This document shows, piece by piece, positions 41,172-50,900 of a stretch of DNA of 64,000 nucleotides. Source of the stretch: Spirochaetales bacterium (lineage in GTDB: Bacteria; Spirochaetota; Spirochaetia; UBA9216); the NCBI GenBank assembly GCA_016839055.1, contig JAEKNX010000011.1:79940-143939 (forward strand), in the 5' to 3' direction. The notes beneath the pieces are model-generated. The model had not been told where the DNA came from. It did no database searches and saw only the letters and a program-made list of their open reading frames with translations. The position numbers and the translations under genes were made by a program. How positions within the stretch are numbered: position 1 is the first letter of the stretch; every line of letters starts with the position of its first letter.

Positions 41172-41453
41172 ATGGAAAATAAGGATATCAGGAATAATCT
41201 GAAAGAACTCAGTGAAGCTTTATCTAAGTCCGGCGACCAGGAGCTGATCTATAATTTTCTGGAATGTCTTTTGACAAAGAATGAACTCAGTGAGGTAGCA
41301 AGCCGCTGGGCGCTGGTTAAAATGCTGGACAACGGGATGAGTCAGCGGAAAATATCGGCAGAGCTCGGTCTCAGTCTGTGTAAGATTACAAGAGGATCAA
41401 AAGAACTGCAGAAAGCCGACTCTGCTTTTAAAAAAATGATAGATTTAATCTAA
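41172..41453 (+). CDS. trpR: TrpR-family transcriptional repressor
   Basis: This 93-residue protein matches TrpR: ECLLTKNELSEVASRWALVKMLDNG followed by the helix-turn-helix MSQRKISAELGLSLCKITRGS, and KELQKADSAFKKMI. TrpR binds DNA with tryptophan as co-repressor. YerC-like relatives lack tryptophan binding, but the ITRGSKEL ending favours TrpR. No trp genes are in the window. It is predicted to be leaderless. Confidence 0.85.
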   Translation: MENKDIRNNLKELSEALSKSGDQELIYNFLECLLTKNELSEVASRWALVKMLDNGMSQRKISAELGLSLCKITRGSKELQKADSAFKKMIDLI

Positions 41454-41565
41454 ACGCCGGTTCCTGAAAACTTAAGTCGCATTGTAAACCCTTGTTTTTT
41501 GTATAAGCATATTCGCGAAATTAACGCTCAGTAGGGAAGACTTCTTATTGATCGATTCTTTTATT

Positions 41566-41597
41566 AATGCTAAACATATGTATAGTAGTTTAGCGTT
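41566..41597. promoter_or_regulatory. Inverted repeat over the promoter of the ImuC-like gene
   Basis: AATGCTAAAC (41566-41575) and GTTTAGCGTT (41588-41597) form an inverted repeat (9 of 10) around a 12-bp centre that includes the likely -10 TATAGT (41581-41586). It ends 3 nt before the ATG. It is a good candidate operator, possibly for LexA, since imuC genes are usually SOS-controlled. The motif is not a known SOS box that I recognise. Confidence 0.5.
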
Positions 41598-41600
41598 GTT

Positions 41601-44600
41601 ATGAAAAAGAACCTTTTTAAATACAGCTTCATCCACTGCCGCTCCCAATACAGCCTCCTTAACGGAGTACTGTCCTTCAGGCAGATATGTGAAAAAGCAT
41701 CCTCCTCCGGCGGGACTGTGGTGGGACTTACCGATATAAATAACTTTCACGGTATGCCCGAATTTCTTGAGACGGCCTCCGGCTACGGATTGAGGCCGGT
41801 TATAGGTTCCGTGATCACTACCTCGGTTCCGCGTCATGAGCGTGAGTATCTTTTTACCGCCTACTGTCTGAACCGTTCCGGCTTTCAACGGCTGAACAGC
41901 ATAATAACCAGGCTGAACTATGATTCTTCTCCGTATAAAACCTCCGACTGCGTCTATGATCCGGTATCGGACCTCCTCGAGAACGGCAGGGAAGGCCTCC
42001 TCGTTGTCAGCAGCCGGACTTCCGTCCTGGAGCGGCTCCGGGAGGCTGGAAGAGAGGGGCTATATACCGGTTTGTTCTGCGGAATGCCGTTCGACGGCCT
42101 CCTGAAATTTTCCAGGCGCCTTGATCTTCCCGCGGCGGCGCTTAATGAAGTAGTTTATTTTACCCCCTCAGATCTCAGCGCGCTGCATCTTCTTCGGGCC
42201 GTAGACCGCCGGACGGCCGCAAGGCGAATGGACGGGGGCTCTGATCCTGTTTTAGCCTGCGGGGCAGGTGCGGCCTCCGGGGCCGCCTCCGCCGCCGATG
42301 CCGGAGGTCCTGAGTTCGGGCGGTTCTTTTCGGCGGTTCCCGGAGCCCTTGCCGGTACGGCGGAGATAGCCGAAGCAGCGGCGGACGCCGAGCTTCTTCC
42401 CTCCGCATGGGTCTTTCCGTCCTATGACGGCCTGTCTGAGGCGGCTGCCGCCGAAAAGCTCTATTCACTGTGCCGGCAGGGAGTGAGCCGACGCTACAAA
42501 ACGGCCTCTGCCGGGGAAGGCCTGCTGCAGCAGGTTGACAAGAGGCTGCGCTACGAACTGAATATAATCTGCAAAAAAGGATTCGCCGGCTATTTTCTTG
42601 TTGTCTGGGATATCGTCAGGCAGGCCCCCCGCACCTGCGGCCGGGGAAGCGCGGCATCGAGCATAGTATCCTATCTTCTCGGGATAACCCACGTTGATCC
42701 CCTGGCGTATAATCTTTTTTTTGAGCGTTTTCTGAATATGAACCGCGAAGATCCGCCTGATATCGATGTAGACTTTCCCTGGGATGAACGTGAAAAAGCC
42801 CTCAGCTATGTTTTTGAAAAATATGCGGGTTCATCGGGCATGGTAGCCGATCATGTCTGTTTCAAGAGGCGGGCGGCGGCCCGTGAGGCGGCAAAGGCCC
42901 TCGGCATGACCGAGACGCATACGATAGAAATGATGAAAAAATGGCGCGGCGGCCGGGGGCAGGATCTCCCTCCGCAGGTGGCCCAGGCCGCGGCCCTGCT
43001 CTACGGCCGGCCGAGGTATATCGGAACCCATCCCGGCGGGGTTGTTATTACTCCCGGGCCTCTTTCAGCTTACACCCATGCTCAGCCGTCAGCCTCCGGA
43101 GTTCCGGTAATTGCCTGGGAGAAGGACGGGACGGAGGCCGCGGGGCTCATCAAAATTGATATCCTTGGTAACCGTTCCCTCGCCGTTCTCCGTGATACAA
43201 TTACTCTGGTTAACAGGGAGAGACAAGACGAGCTTGACTGGGAGAATTTTCAGCCGTACAGGGACGTCAGAACAAAAAACTATATTGAGTCCGGTGATAC
43301 CGCCGGAATATTCTACATTGAATCTCCGGCAACACGTCAGCTTCTTAAGAAGATGGGCTGCGCCGACTTCGAACATGTGGTAGTTGCAAGTTCAATAATC
43401 AGACCTGCCGCGAATAAATGGATAAACGAATATGTCCGGCGTTTGAAAGGCGGAAGTTATCAGCCTCTTGATCCCATTCTCGAAGGAGTTCTTGATGAGA
43501 CCCACGGTATAATGGTTTATCAGGAGGATGTTGCCCGCGTTGCCATAGCGGCGGCCGGGTTTAATCCCGGAGAAGCCGATCAGCTGCGCAAGACTCTATC
43601 GAAGAAGAACCGTGCCTCAAAGCTGGTGATCTGGAAGGAGAGTTTTATGAAAGGCGCCTGCGATCGCGGGCTGAGGGAGCAGGATGCAAAGCAGCTTTGG
43701 CAGGGAATCCTCTCATTTGACGGATATTCCTTTTGTAAATCTCACAGTGCCTCCTATGCTCTGGTCTCCTACCGGCTGGCATGGCTCAAACTTCGATATC
43801 CGCTTGAGTTCATGATCTCGGTGATAAACAACGGCGGGGGCTTTTACCCTAGGCAGGTCTACCTGAATATTGTCCGCCGCTTGGGCTTTCCCGTCCTTAA
43901 GCCGGATGTAAATCTCAGTTCTGCGGCATACCAGATTGAAGTGGTCTCTCCCGGAATAAAGGCTCTTCGGGCCGGACTCTCGCAGATAAGGGAACTTTCC
44001 GCGGATTTCATTTCCGCAATAATCGTAAACAGGAACGAGCAGGGGCCGTTTCGCAGTTTCGGGGATTTTGTAAAGAGGGTGCCGCCGTCCTACAGGGATA
44101 TCAGGATGCTGATAAAGAGCGGAAGTCTGGACGCTATCTCCTCAGAGCTTAACCGGCCGCAGATGTTCTGGAAGTATTATCACCACGGGAAGTCAGGCGG
44201 CAGGGAGTTTTTCGGGGAGCCTGAAGTTCCCCCACTCGCGGGATACAGCAGCAGTGTACGGTTGAGCGATGAGATAGAAACCCTCGATCTGTTTTTTTCA
44301 GAACATCCCGCCGCTTATTTCAAGGGGAGGGCATCTGATGTTATGCCGGGGAAATGTATTGATTCGAGAGAGCTCGGATGGCATATCGGACGGCAGGTTT
44401 CGGTTATCGGCACGCTGGCTGCCCGGAAGGAGGTTCTTACCTCGACGCAGAAGGCAATGAGCTTCGTCAGCTTTGAAGACGCGGGCTCAATCTTCGAAAC
44501 AATCTTTTTTCCGGATGAATGGGAGGCCTTTGAGCCGGTAATTGCCATGGGATTTGCCTTTTTAATCACCGGGCTGGTAGAAAATGATCTGGGTGCCGAG

Positions 44601-44654
44601 TATATTAATGTTAAGAATCTGCGTTGTCTTAACCGGATGCGGACTGTAAGTTGA
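41601..44654 (+). CDS. Error-prone DNA polymerase III alpha, DnaE2/ImuC type
   Basis: This 1017-residue C-family polymerase has an N-terminal PHP domain: IHCRSQYSLLNG (HC instead of HxH, as in ImuC), TDINNFHGMPEF. The catalytic core has CGRGSAASSIVSYLLGITH, PPDIDVDFPWDERE with the metal aspartates, GTHPGGVVI, and DILGNRSL. The tail has an OB-fold segment (VSVIGTLAARKE). The length fits DnaE2 (about 1050) rather than DnaE1 (about 1160). A GC-rich, Ala/Gly-rich insert lies at residues about 195-275. No imuA or imuB is adjacent. Confidence 0.85.
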   Translation: MKKNLFKYSFIHCRSQYSLLNGVLSFRQICEKASSSGGTVVGLTDINNFHGMPEFLETASGYGLRPVIGSVITTSVPRHEREYLFTAYCLNRSGFQRLNSIITRLNYDSSPYKTSDCVYDPVSDLLENGREGLLVVSSRTSVLERLREAGREGLYTGLFCGMPFDGLLKFSRRLDLPAAALNEVVYFTPSDLSALHLLRAVDRRTAARRMDGGSDPVLACGAGAASGAASAADAGGPEFGRFFSAVPGALAGTAEIAEAAADAELLPSAWVFPSYDGLSEAAAAEKLYSLCRQGVSRRYKTASAGEGLLQQVDKRLRYELNIICKKGFAGYFLVVWDIVRQAPRTCGRGSAASSIVSYLLGITHVDPLAYNLFFERFLNMNREDPPDIDVDFPWDEREKALSYVFEKYAGSSGMVADHVCFKRRAAAREAAKALGMTETHTIEMMKKWRGGRGQDLPPQVAQAAALLYGRPRYIGTHPGGVVITPGPLSAYTHAQPSASGVPVIAWEKDGTEAAGLIKIDILGNRSLAVLRDTITLVNRERQDELDWENFQPYRDVRTKNYIESGDTAGIFYIESPATRQLLKKMGCADFEHVVVASSIIRPAANKWINEYVRRLKGGSYQPLDPILEGVLDETHGIMVYQEDVARVAIAAAGFNPGEADQLRKTLSKKNRASKLVIWKESFMKGACDRGLREQDAKQLWQGILSFDGYSFCKSHSASYALVSYRLAWLKLRYPLEFMISVINNGGGFYPRQVYLNIVRRLGFPVLKPDVNLSSAAYQIEVVSPGIKALRAGLSQIRELSADFISAIIVNRNEQGPFRSFGDFVKRVPPSYRDIRMLIKSGSLDAISSELNRPQMFWKYYHHGKSGGREFFGEPEVPPLAGYSSSVRLSDEIETLDLFFSEHPAAYFKGRASDVMPGKCIDSRELGWHIGRQVSVIGTLAARKEVLTSTQKAMSFVSFEDAGSIFETIFFPDEWEAFEPVIAMGFAFLITGLVENDLGAEYINVKNLRCLNRMRTVS

Positions 44655-44669
44655 AATTTAACAGCTTAT

Positions 44670-45614
44670 ATGACGATATTTACAGAGAGGCCCGAATTGA
44701 AAGTATTAATGCTTGGACGAGAAAAACATATCAATATAATCAGCACGATGGAAAAATTTTTTGAACTGGAAAAGGTTGACTCTGATTTACTGTGTTTCGA
44801 CAGTTGTACGGATATGGAGTTAATTGGAAAACTTCAAGACTCTGATCTTTTTCTGATGTTTCCGGAGAGTCTCGGGCAGGGCTGTCTGTCTCCGGAGACG
44901 GACTGTTCCTGCCGTATTTTTGAGGCGGTTGCTGCCGGCTATGTCCTGGCTCATAAGGGGAGAATGCTTCTTTTCATCCATGAGCCTTCGAAGCTAAGCG
45001 GGATCTTTAATGGGGTGCCGGCGGTAGGCAGTATAGGAGAGGCGCTCTCTTATTTTCGGCGGGAGAGGAAGGTCTTTGAGAGCAACAAGCGTCTGCTTGA
45101 TGCAAGAAGAAAAATATCCGAGGCCCATCTTAGTTTCAGCAGCGCAGGAATGATCCAGGCAGTTGAATACGGAATGCATTCGGAGACGCAGGCTTTTCTC
45201 TCGGCGGGGTTCTCTACAGCAACCGAGACCCCTGAAGGCTTGCCTCTGCTAAACATTGCAGTACGCAATGGGGATGTCGAGATCTGCAGGCTGTTGATGA
45301 GTTATGACGCGTCGCTGAACATCATTGCCCGGGATCGAATTACAAGCCCTCTGATGGATGCCGTGACGGCAAATAACCAGGAAATAACAAGGCTGCTCAT
45401 AGAGGCCGGAGCTGATCTGAATTACCGGAACAGAAACGGGCAGAGTGCTCTGATAGTGGCAATAGGATCAAGAATGGCCGAGATAGCAGAGCTTCTGATA
45501 GAAAACGGTGCCGATCTCAGCATCAAGGACAGCCTCGGAATGACGGCAGCGGAATACGCAAAGCTTTTTTCACTTACAGGTCTATATGAGAAATTGAGTA
45601 TATTTGAAACATAG
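44670..45614 (+). CDS. Ankyrin-repeat protein with an N-terminal Rossmann-like domain
   Basis: This protein has about 314 residues (305 if the TTG at 44697, with AGAGAGG 6 nt upstream, is the true start). Residues 10-110 (LKVLMLGREKHI, DSDLFLMFPESLG, FEAVAAGYVLAHKGRMLLFI) look like a nucleotide- or nucleoside-binding alpha/beta domain similar in layout to deoxyribosyltransferase or TIR-like folds. Residues 185-300 hold about four ankyrin repeats (PLLNIAVRNGDVEICRLLMS, PLMDAVTANNQEITRLLIEAGA, ALIVAIGSRMAEIAELLIENGA). The enzymatic role of the first part is uncertain. Confidence 0.75.
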   Translation: MTIFTERPELKVLMLGREKHINIISTMEKFFELEKVDSDLLCFDSCTDMELIGKLQDSDLFLMFPESLGQGCLSPETDCSCRIFEAVAAGYVLAHKGRMLLFIHEPSKLSGIFNGVPAVGSIGEALSYFRRERKVFESNKRLLDARRKISEAHLSFSSAGMIQAVEYGMHSETQAFLSAGFSTATETPEGLPLLNIAVRNGDVEICRLLMSYDASLNIIARDRITSPLMDAVTANNQEITRLLIEAGADLNYRNRNGQSALIVAIGSRMAEIAELLIENGADLSIKDSLGMTAAEYAKLFSLTGLYEKLSIFET

Positions 45615-45626
45615 TTGTAAAATGGC

Positions 45627-45655
45627 TTGACGCAGGCTCTGCGTGGGGGTATTTT
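45627..45655 (+). promoter_or_regulatory. Promoter of the gene at 45665, near-leaderless
   Basis: TTGACG (45627-45632), a 17-bp spacer and TATTTT (45650-45655) lie 9 nt before the ATG at 45665. There is no ribosome site. Confidence 0.5.
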
Positions 45656-45664
45656 TATTTTGAT

Positions 45665-46444
45665 ATGATTGAAAATAAATTAACGATATTTCATGTTTAC
45701 CGGAAAAATGGCACTTCAATTTTTCTCTATCCCTTCACGAGGAAACAGAACCTCGTGGAACTGCTTGAGAAGAATGAAATTATCGGCGTATACGGCAGGG
45801 AGCCGCGCATTGAGTCTCTGACGCTGCTTCGAAATGATCTTTACAGGCTTGTTGAACAGGCTGTGAAGGATTGGACTGCGGAGAGGAAGTTTATTCCCCG
45901 GTTTTTAATCTCGACAGGCTTCTTCCTGTTCCTGTATATATTCATGTCCATGGTAATCCGTGATCCTATTCCTATGGTGGATGAACTGCTTATCGGACTT
46001 GCCGGCGGTATTCTTCTCTATATATTTCTTTCAAAGCGTGACTCCGACTCAAAACCCGCAACCGAGATGAAGGTAAGGCTCAGGACTAAAGTTGATGAGA
46101 TTGTTTTTAATGAGGACTCCTTTGTGATAGAGGCCGAGCTCTACTTAAAACATTGTGAAGACAATAGTGATATGGAGCAGCTTCTTCTTAATATGATGAA
46201 AGACAAGAACAATGAGATGTTCACTCACTCTGATAAGGAGAAGGTTCGCCAGTTTCTCAGCAGTATCCGTCTCCTGTACAATGAAAAAGAGATGAAAAAG
46301 CATGAGAAGATGTTGAAGAAAATGTCAGTTGAGGAAAATGCCGATCTGAATCAGCGCAGGATGCTCAGGTGGATGTCCAGCCGTAAAGTTGATCCTTTTC
46401 TCTTTGCTGTTTATACAAAAATAAAAAGCGGAAAATCCGACTGA
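45665..46444 (+). CDS. Membrane protein of unknown function
   Basis: This 259-residue protein has a soluble N-terminal part of about 80 residues, a hairpin of two membrane helices at about 80-120 (FLISTGFFLFLYIFMSMVI and LLIGLAGGILLYIFLSK), and a charged cytosolic C-terminal part rich in Lys, Glu and Met (KEMKKHEKMLKKMSVEEN). No domain is recognised. It ends 6 nt before the convergent UPF0164 gene. Confidence 0.6.
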   Translation: MIENKLTIFHVYRKNGTSIFLYPFTRKQNLVELLEKNEIIGVYGREPRIESLTLLRNDLYRLVEQAVKDWTAERKFIPRFLISTGFFLFLYIFMSMVIRDPIPMVDELLIGLAGGILLYIFLSKRDSDSKPATEMKVRLRTKVDEIVFNEDSFVIEAELYLKHCEDNSDMEQLLLNMMKDKNNEMFTHSDKEKVRQFLSSIRLLYNEKEMKKHEKMLKKMSVEENADLNQRRMLRWMSSRKVDPFLFAVYTKIKSGKSD

Positions 46445-46450
46445 CAGGCC

Positions 46451-47680
46451 TTATTCAACCCTGTTAAGTTCCTGCATTCTCTTGAGCAGCTCGATTGATC
46501 TGCTCGCGCTTGCTATGAATTCCTCGGCAGGCGTAAAATTATTATCAATCTCGAGTGCCGCTTCCCAGTATGCTATTGCCTTCTCCAGATCTCCGGAGGC
46601 ATAGGCTTCCAGACCGTTGATGTACAGCTCGTCAACGAGGTCTTTCTTTTTATACCGACCCTCATCCCCGAGTTTTAGTTTTGCCTCTATGCTGAACCTG
46701 TCAATGGAATCGGTCTGTGTCGTCAGATCGAGAGTGTAATTCAGGTTGAATGAGGCTTCCTTAATATTGATTGTGCTTCCGAGTGAGATTCTCGGATTAG
46801 AACCCCGGTAGTTGAATCCGCCCTGGAAAGAGAAGAAATCTGTAACAACGGCATCAAAGCCGCCGGCAAGGTACCAGTTTTCGGCCGGCAGGTCGGGATA
46901 AAAGCTGACGGGCAGATTGAAATCAACGGCAAGCTTGAACGGCCGAAAGGGCGAGTAGGATATTCCCGCGGACAGCTCGGTCGGGAGAGGTTCTCCCAGG
47001 GTTTCAAAACCGACATTCTTGAATGCCAGGCCCAGCGTGAAGTTCTTGTCCCGCGATGAGTAAAATTTTAGAAGATTCAAGCTTGTATATAGTCCCGCGT
47101 CCGCCATCAGCGCAAGTGAGGACTGGTTGGTGTAAATTTCCGATGGAATGTGCCGGTAGCCCGCCTTGAGTGATAATCCGGCCGAGACCCCATTGAAATA
47201 ATAGGACTTGAAAAAATTATATGCTGTGTTAACAAAGGCTATTGCCTCAAGAGGATATCCCTTCGCGGTCGGGTCTCCCCATTCATCATATTTCGTGAAA
47301 GGGACATAAAGCAGCTTTATTCCTGTGCCCAGGCCAAGATCGTTGTACCGAATTGTGAACATCACGCTTTCTATGCTGGTATCGGAAATCCAGTTGTTAT
47401 GAAGAAAGGCCAGTTCGGTTAAATCCAGGACACTTGAAACCGCGGGATTGAACAAGATTGATGACGAATCGGACGCAACCGCGGTCTGGGCTGTTCCCAT
47501 TCCCTCAGCTTTGCCTCCCGATGGAATTCTAAGCAGTGGAAAGACAGTTGTACCTGTGTTGATGTCATCGGTCATGCCCTGAAGGCTGCTGAGAGCGCTG
47601 TAGTAATCGCTGAAACTACTAGCCCAGCCGAAGGTGGAGGAAATTATCAGTAAAACTGCGGTAATTACAATTCGTCTCAT
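46451..47680 (-). CDS. UPF0164-family outer-membrane protein with C-terminal TPR
   Basis: This 409-residue protein has a signal peptide (residues 1-20, ending GWA). A PorV/UPF0164-like beta-barrel follows (PSGGKAEGMGTAQTAVASD, ILFNPAVSSV, many alternating hydrophobic strands to about residue 330), then a short TPR-like unit (GLEAYASGDLEKAIAYWEAALEID). UPF0164 is a spirochete-enriched family of predicted barrels. The -10 TATAAT ends 9 nt before the ATG. Confidence 0.85.
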   Translation of the reverse strand: MRRIVITAVLLIISSTFGWASSFSDYYSALSSLQGMTDDINTGTTVFPLLRIPSGGKAEGMGTAQTAVASDSSSILFNPAVSSVLDLTELAFLHNNWISDTSIESVMFTIRYNDLGLGTGIKLLYVPFTKYDEWGDPTAKGYPLEAIAFVNTAYNFFKSYYFNGVSAGLSLKAGYRHIPSEIYTNQSSLALMADAGLYTSLNLLKFYSSRDKNFTLGLAFKNVGFETLGEPLPTELSAGISYSPFRPFKLAVDFNLPVSFYPDLPAENWYLAGGFDAVVTDFFSFQGGFNYRGSNPRISLGSTINIKEASFNLNYTLDLTTQTDSIDRFSIEAKLKLGDEGRYKKKDLVDELYINGLEAYASGDLEKAIAYWEAALEIDNNFTPAEEFIASASRSIELLKRMQELNRVE

Positions 47681-47689
47681 TTATTAATC

Positions 47690-47718
47690 ATTATACATCA
47701 TAAAAATATGCTTTTCTA
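47690..47718 (-). promoter_or_regulatory. Promoter of the UPF0164 gene, near-leaderless
   Basis: On the minus strand TAGAAA (47718-47713), a 17-bp spacer and consensus TATAAT (47695-47690) lie 9 nt before the ATG at 47680. Confidence 0.5.
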
Positions 47719-47826
47719 TCACTCTTCTAATTAACGGCCTAAACGAAGTTAAAACTACGAAATCTTTTTCTTTTTGTGATAATATTTTAGCTGACAGAGG
47801 GTTTGTAAAGGCTAGAAACTTTTATA

Positions 47827-47932
47827 AATGCCGCCTTAATGACAGCTCATTAGGGGAAAGCATTTTGCCGATACTTAGAACAGGGATTTTCTGCCCAACT
47901 GGCGGAAAGGCATTGAAAAAATCAATGCTTTT
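47827..47932 (+). ncRNA. Structured leader with competing terminator (candidate riboswitch or attenuator)
   Basis: AATGCC (47827-47832) can pair with GGCATT (47909-47914), closing about 76 nt that contain a hairpin CCTTAATGA / TCATTAGGG (47834-47855). GCATTGA (47910-47916) can instead pair with TCAATGC (47922-47928), followed by TTTT. The two pairings share 47910-47914, so they exclude each other. This is the usual logic of a transcription-control leader. A -10-like TAATAT lies near 47780. It matches no riboswitch class I know. The TPR gene starts 30 nt downstream. Confidence 0.4.
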
Positions 47933-47957
47933 ATAAAAGGATTTAGAGGCTGTCTAT

Positions 47958-50900
47958 TTGTATATAAAAAGGTTTAAAGTTGTACTGCTCATTATTCTCA
48001 CCATTTTGATAATGCCGGCAGCAGATCTTTACGCGTCAGGAACTCAGGAAGACAGAATTCATGAGGCGAAGCAGCTAGTCGATGAGAGAAAGTATAACGA
48101 CGCTATTTTCGTTCTCACCGAAATGCTGAAGAGCGAACCCGCAAGGATGGATGAGATACAGGCGCTTCTTCTCCGCGTCAGGAACGAGAAAGAAAATTAT
48201 AATAAACTATATGAAGACCTTATCGAAACCTACGGCGGTGATAATGTTGAAGCAGCCTATCCGATAATCAAGGAGCTCGAAGAGCTTGATCCCCTGCCGA
48301 ATGAGGCCACCAGAGAGTCTTTGGTGCTTGCGCGTGAGACGGCCGGATTTGTTTTCAATAATAATCGTTGGGTTGATATAATGGAGCGGGCCTCGGCACT
48401 CTTGGCCGAACAAGAGTGGGAAGCGGCTATTTTAACCTACATGGAAGGCTTTGACCTCAGCCGCGATATTTTTAAGGATTCAGGCTACGGGAACATAGAT
48501 GTTGATGAAGTTTTTGCCCGCGCAGGCAAGGTGGATGAGCTGTCCAGGGAAATTGTAGAGATATATCCGGATTTTATTAATAAAGCTGATCTTGCCGAAG
48601 AAGCCTTCCGTAAGCGGAATGCAGCCGGTTTCATTGAGGCTATCGAACAGATTTATCCTGATCTCAAGCGTGCTGCGGAAGTAAGGGAAGAACTCAAGGA
48701 TGCCTCCGATTACTTCCTTACCAAGGAGGAAAGCCTCAGAAATAGCCGCAGGGATGACAAACAGATTCACTATCTCATCTACCTCGACAGACTCCTGAAC
48801 GGCCGGACGACAGTAGATGAGAAAGAAGGAATTACAGGTGCAGTCCATCTGTTCTGGAATGACTTCTACAGGAAAATGGAGGCTGATTCAACGAAATTCG
48901 CCGAAGAACTTTTTTTCGCGGCGAATCAGCATTATACTGAGGGTGATCTTGAAGCCGCGGCCGACGGTTTCAGGGATGTTGTCCTGATGGCCGAGAGTGT
49001 CAGGCTGACCCTGGATAATGGAAATGCCTTCGGCAAAGAAAATATTGATGCATCGAGAGATCCTCTTTTGACATTGGATGAAGATCTACTGAAGTCTGAC
49101 AGTTACTTCATCGCAGACAGTATCAGGGCCTCCGAATCATTTCAGGAAATAATTGAAAAACGGCGCAGGCTTAATGAGCTTAAAAGCCGGATTGCGGCGA
49201 TAGACGAGTTTTCCGATGTAATGAGGGAGACAGGCGGGGGAATTAAAGCCGGTCTCGCAGGTGAGACGGTGAGTATCTATGAGCAGCTCCAGCTCTGGCA
49301 GAATCGTAAAAATGAAATACTTCAGCTTGAAACCGGCGGGATATCAGTAGATCGGTCGGTTGCTGCCGTTGCGATTCAGATTGATGAGCTCTCGGCCATG
49401 TTGAAGGAAGCTGTGAATGCGGAGATAGGCTTAACCGCCTTGATGGCGGAGATTGAGCTTGCAGTTTTTGATACGGAACTGGACCGGCTGCTTGTCGCTG
49501 TCGATGAGAGCCGGCAGCTGATTGAAGGAGTTCCCGAAGCCGGGACTGATGATGGTGAGCTCGAGTTTGAGGTGACTTATAAATATCCTGAAGAAGCAGT
49601 TAGCAAGGTTCTTATGACCGAATCTGATCTGAGAGTACTAATAGACGGAATTCGGGAGGTAGAAAGACTAATTGATGGAGAGAGGGATGATATCAAATCG
49701 GGTGCCCCGGTAGCAGGCGCGGCAGAGCACGCCTCTGAACTGATGAGAAAAAGCGGAATTCAGCTTGCTAGAGCCAATGCCCTCGGTGACAAGGCCAGGG
49801 AACAGATTTTTACCGCCGAAAAGCTGAAACAGGAAGGCGAGCGTCGGATAGAGGAAGCCAGGAACCTTACACGGCGCGCGCAGTTTAAGGCGGCAAAAGA
49901 GAAGCTTGAAGCGGCTGCCGGCAAATTTGACGAATCTTTGTCCTACAGGGAAGACCCTGTCCTTCGAAAATACAGGGATGAGGAAATTCCGAGACTATAT
50001 GAAGAAATTCAGACTGCAGAAAACAACCTCGTTGTCGCTCAGGTACGAGAATACCTGACAAGTGGAAAGGCAAGCTATTCTCAGGGTAATTTCGCCATCG
50101 CGCAGAGCATTATGATTAAAGCTCAGAGCAGATGGTCTGACACGAATATTGAACCCAACGCCGAGGTAGAGTACTGGCTTACGCTTGCCAAGACAGCCCT
50201 CTCGGTTACATCAGGACGTGTTATTGCCCCAACTGACCCCCTCTATGCGGAGATGAACCAGTATCTCAATCAGGCTCAGACGGACTTTCTGAAGGCAAAA
50301 GACGAATATTCAGCCGGCGGAGGAGCGGATGCCGACTTCTATTTTAACAGGGCCGAACAGAGTATTCTTATTGTTCAGCAGTTTTTCCCCTTCAATGAAG
50401 AAGCCCGGGTTCTCAACCTCAGAATAAGTCAGTATCGTAATCCTGAAAGGTTCAATGAACTCTTCAAGACGGATTTTCAGACCGCCCGGAGACTTATCGC
50501 CACGAATCCGCAGAAAGCGTATATCGATTTAAAGGATCTTGAAGCCATAAACGCTCAATATTCGGGACTGAAATCCGCTATAATTGAGGCTGAGTATGCC
50601 GCGGGTATTAAGGTAAGGCCTCCGGATCCGGATAAGCTCAGACGGAGTACCGAGCTATATAAGCTTGCCTTTAGTATTGTCAGCAGAAATATCAGATCGG
50701 AGTTCAATGTTGCGCTTAGTTATCTTGATGAAGCAATAAGTCTGAATACCGATAATTTAGAAGCTATACGGCTGAAGGACAGGATCTCGGCGGATGTCGG
50801 CGGAACGGCAACCATCGTAATGTCGAATACTGATCAGCAGGTCTATCAGGAAGCTGTAAGCGAATATACCGCGGGCAATTATCTTAAAGCAAGAATATTA

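Noticed and set aside
42175-42468. Long antisense frames inside the polymerase gene, rich in Arg and Pro
   Set aside because: They are shadows caused by high GC in the coding strand. They lack ribosome sites and recognisable domains.
47850-47910. Resemblance of GGGGAAAGC and CTGCCCAACTGG to cobalamin-riboswitch blocks
   Set aside because: The B12-box and core order and spacing do not fit, and the downstream genes have no link to cobalamin. I kept only the structural observation.
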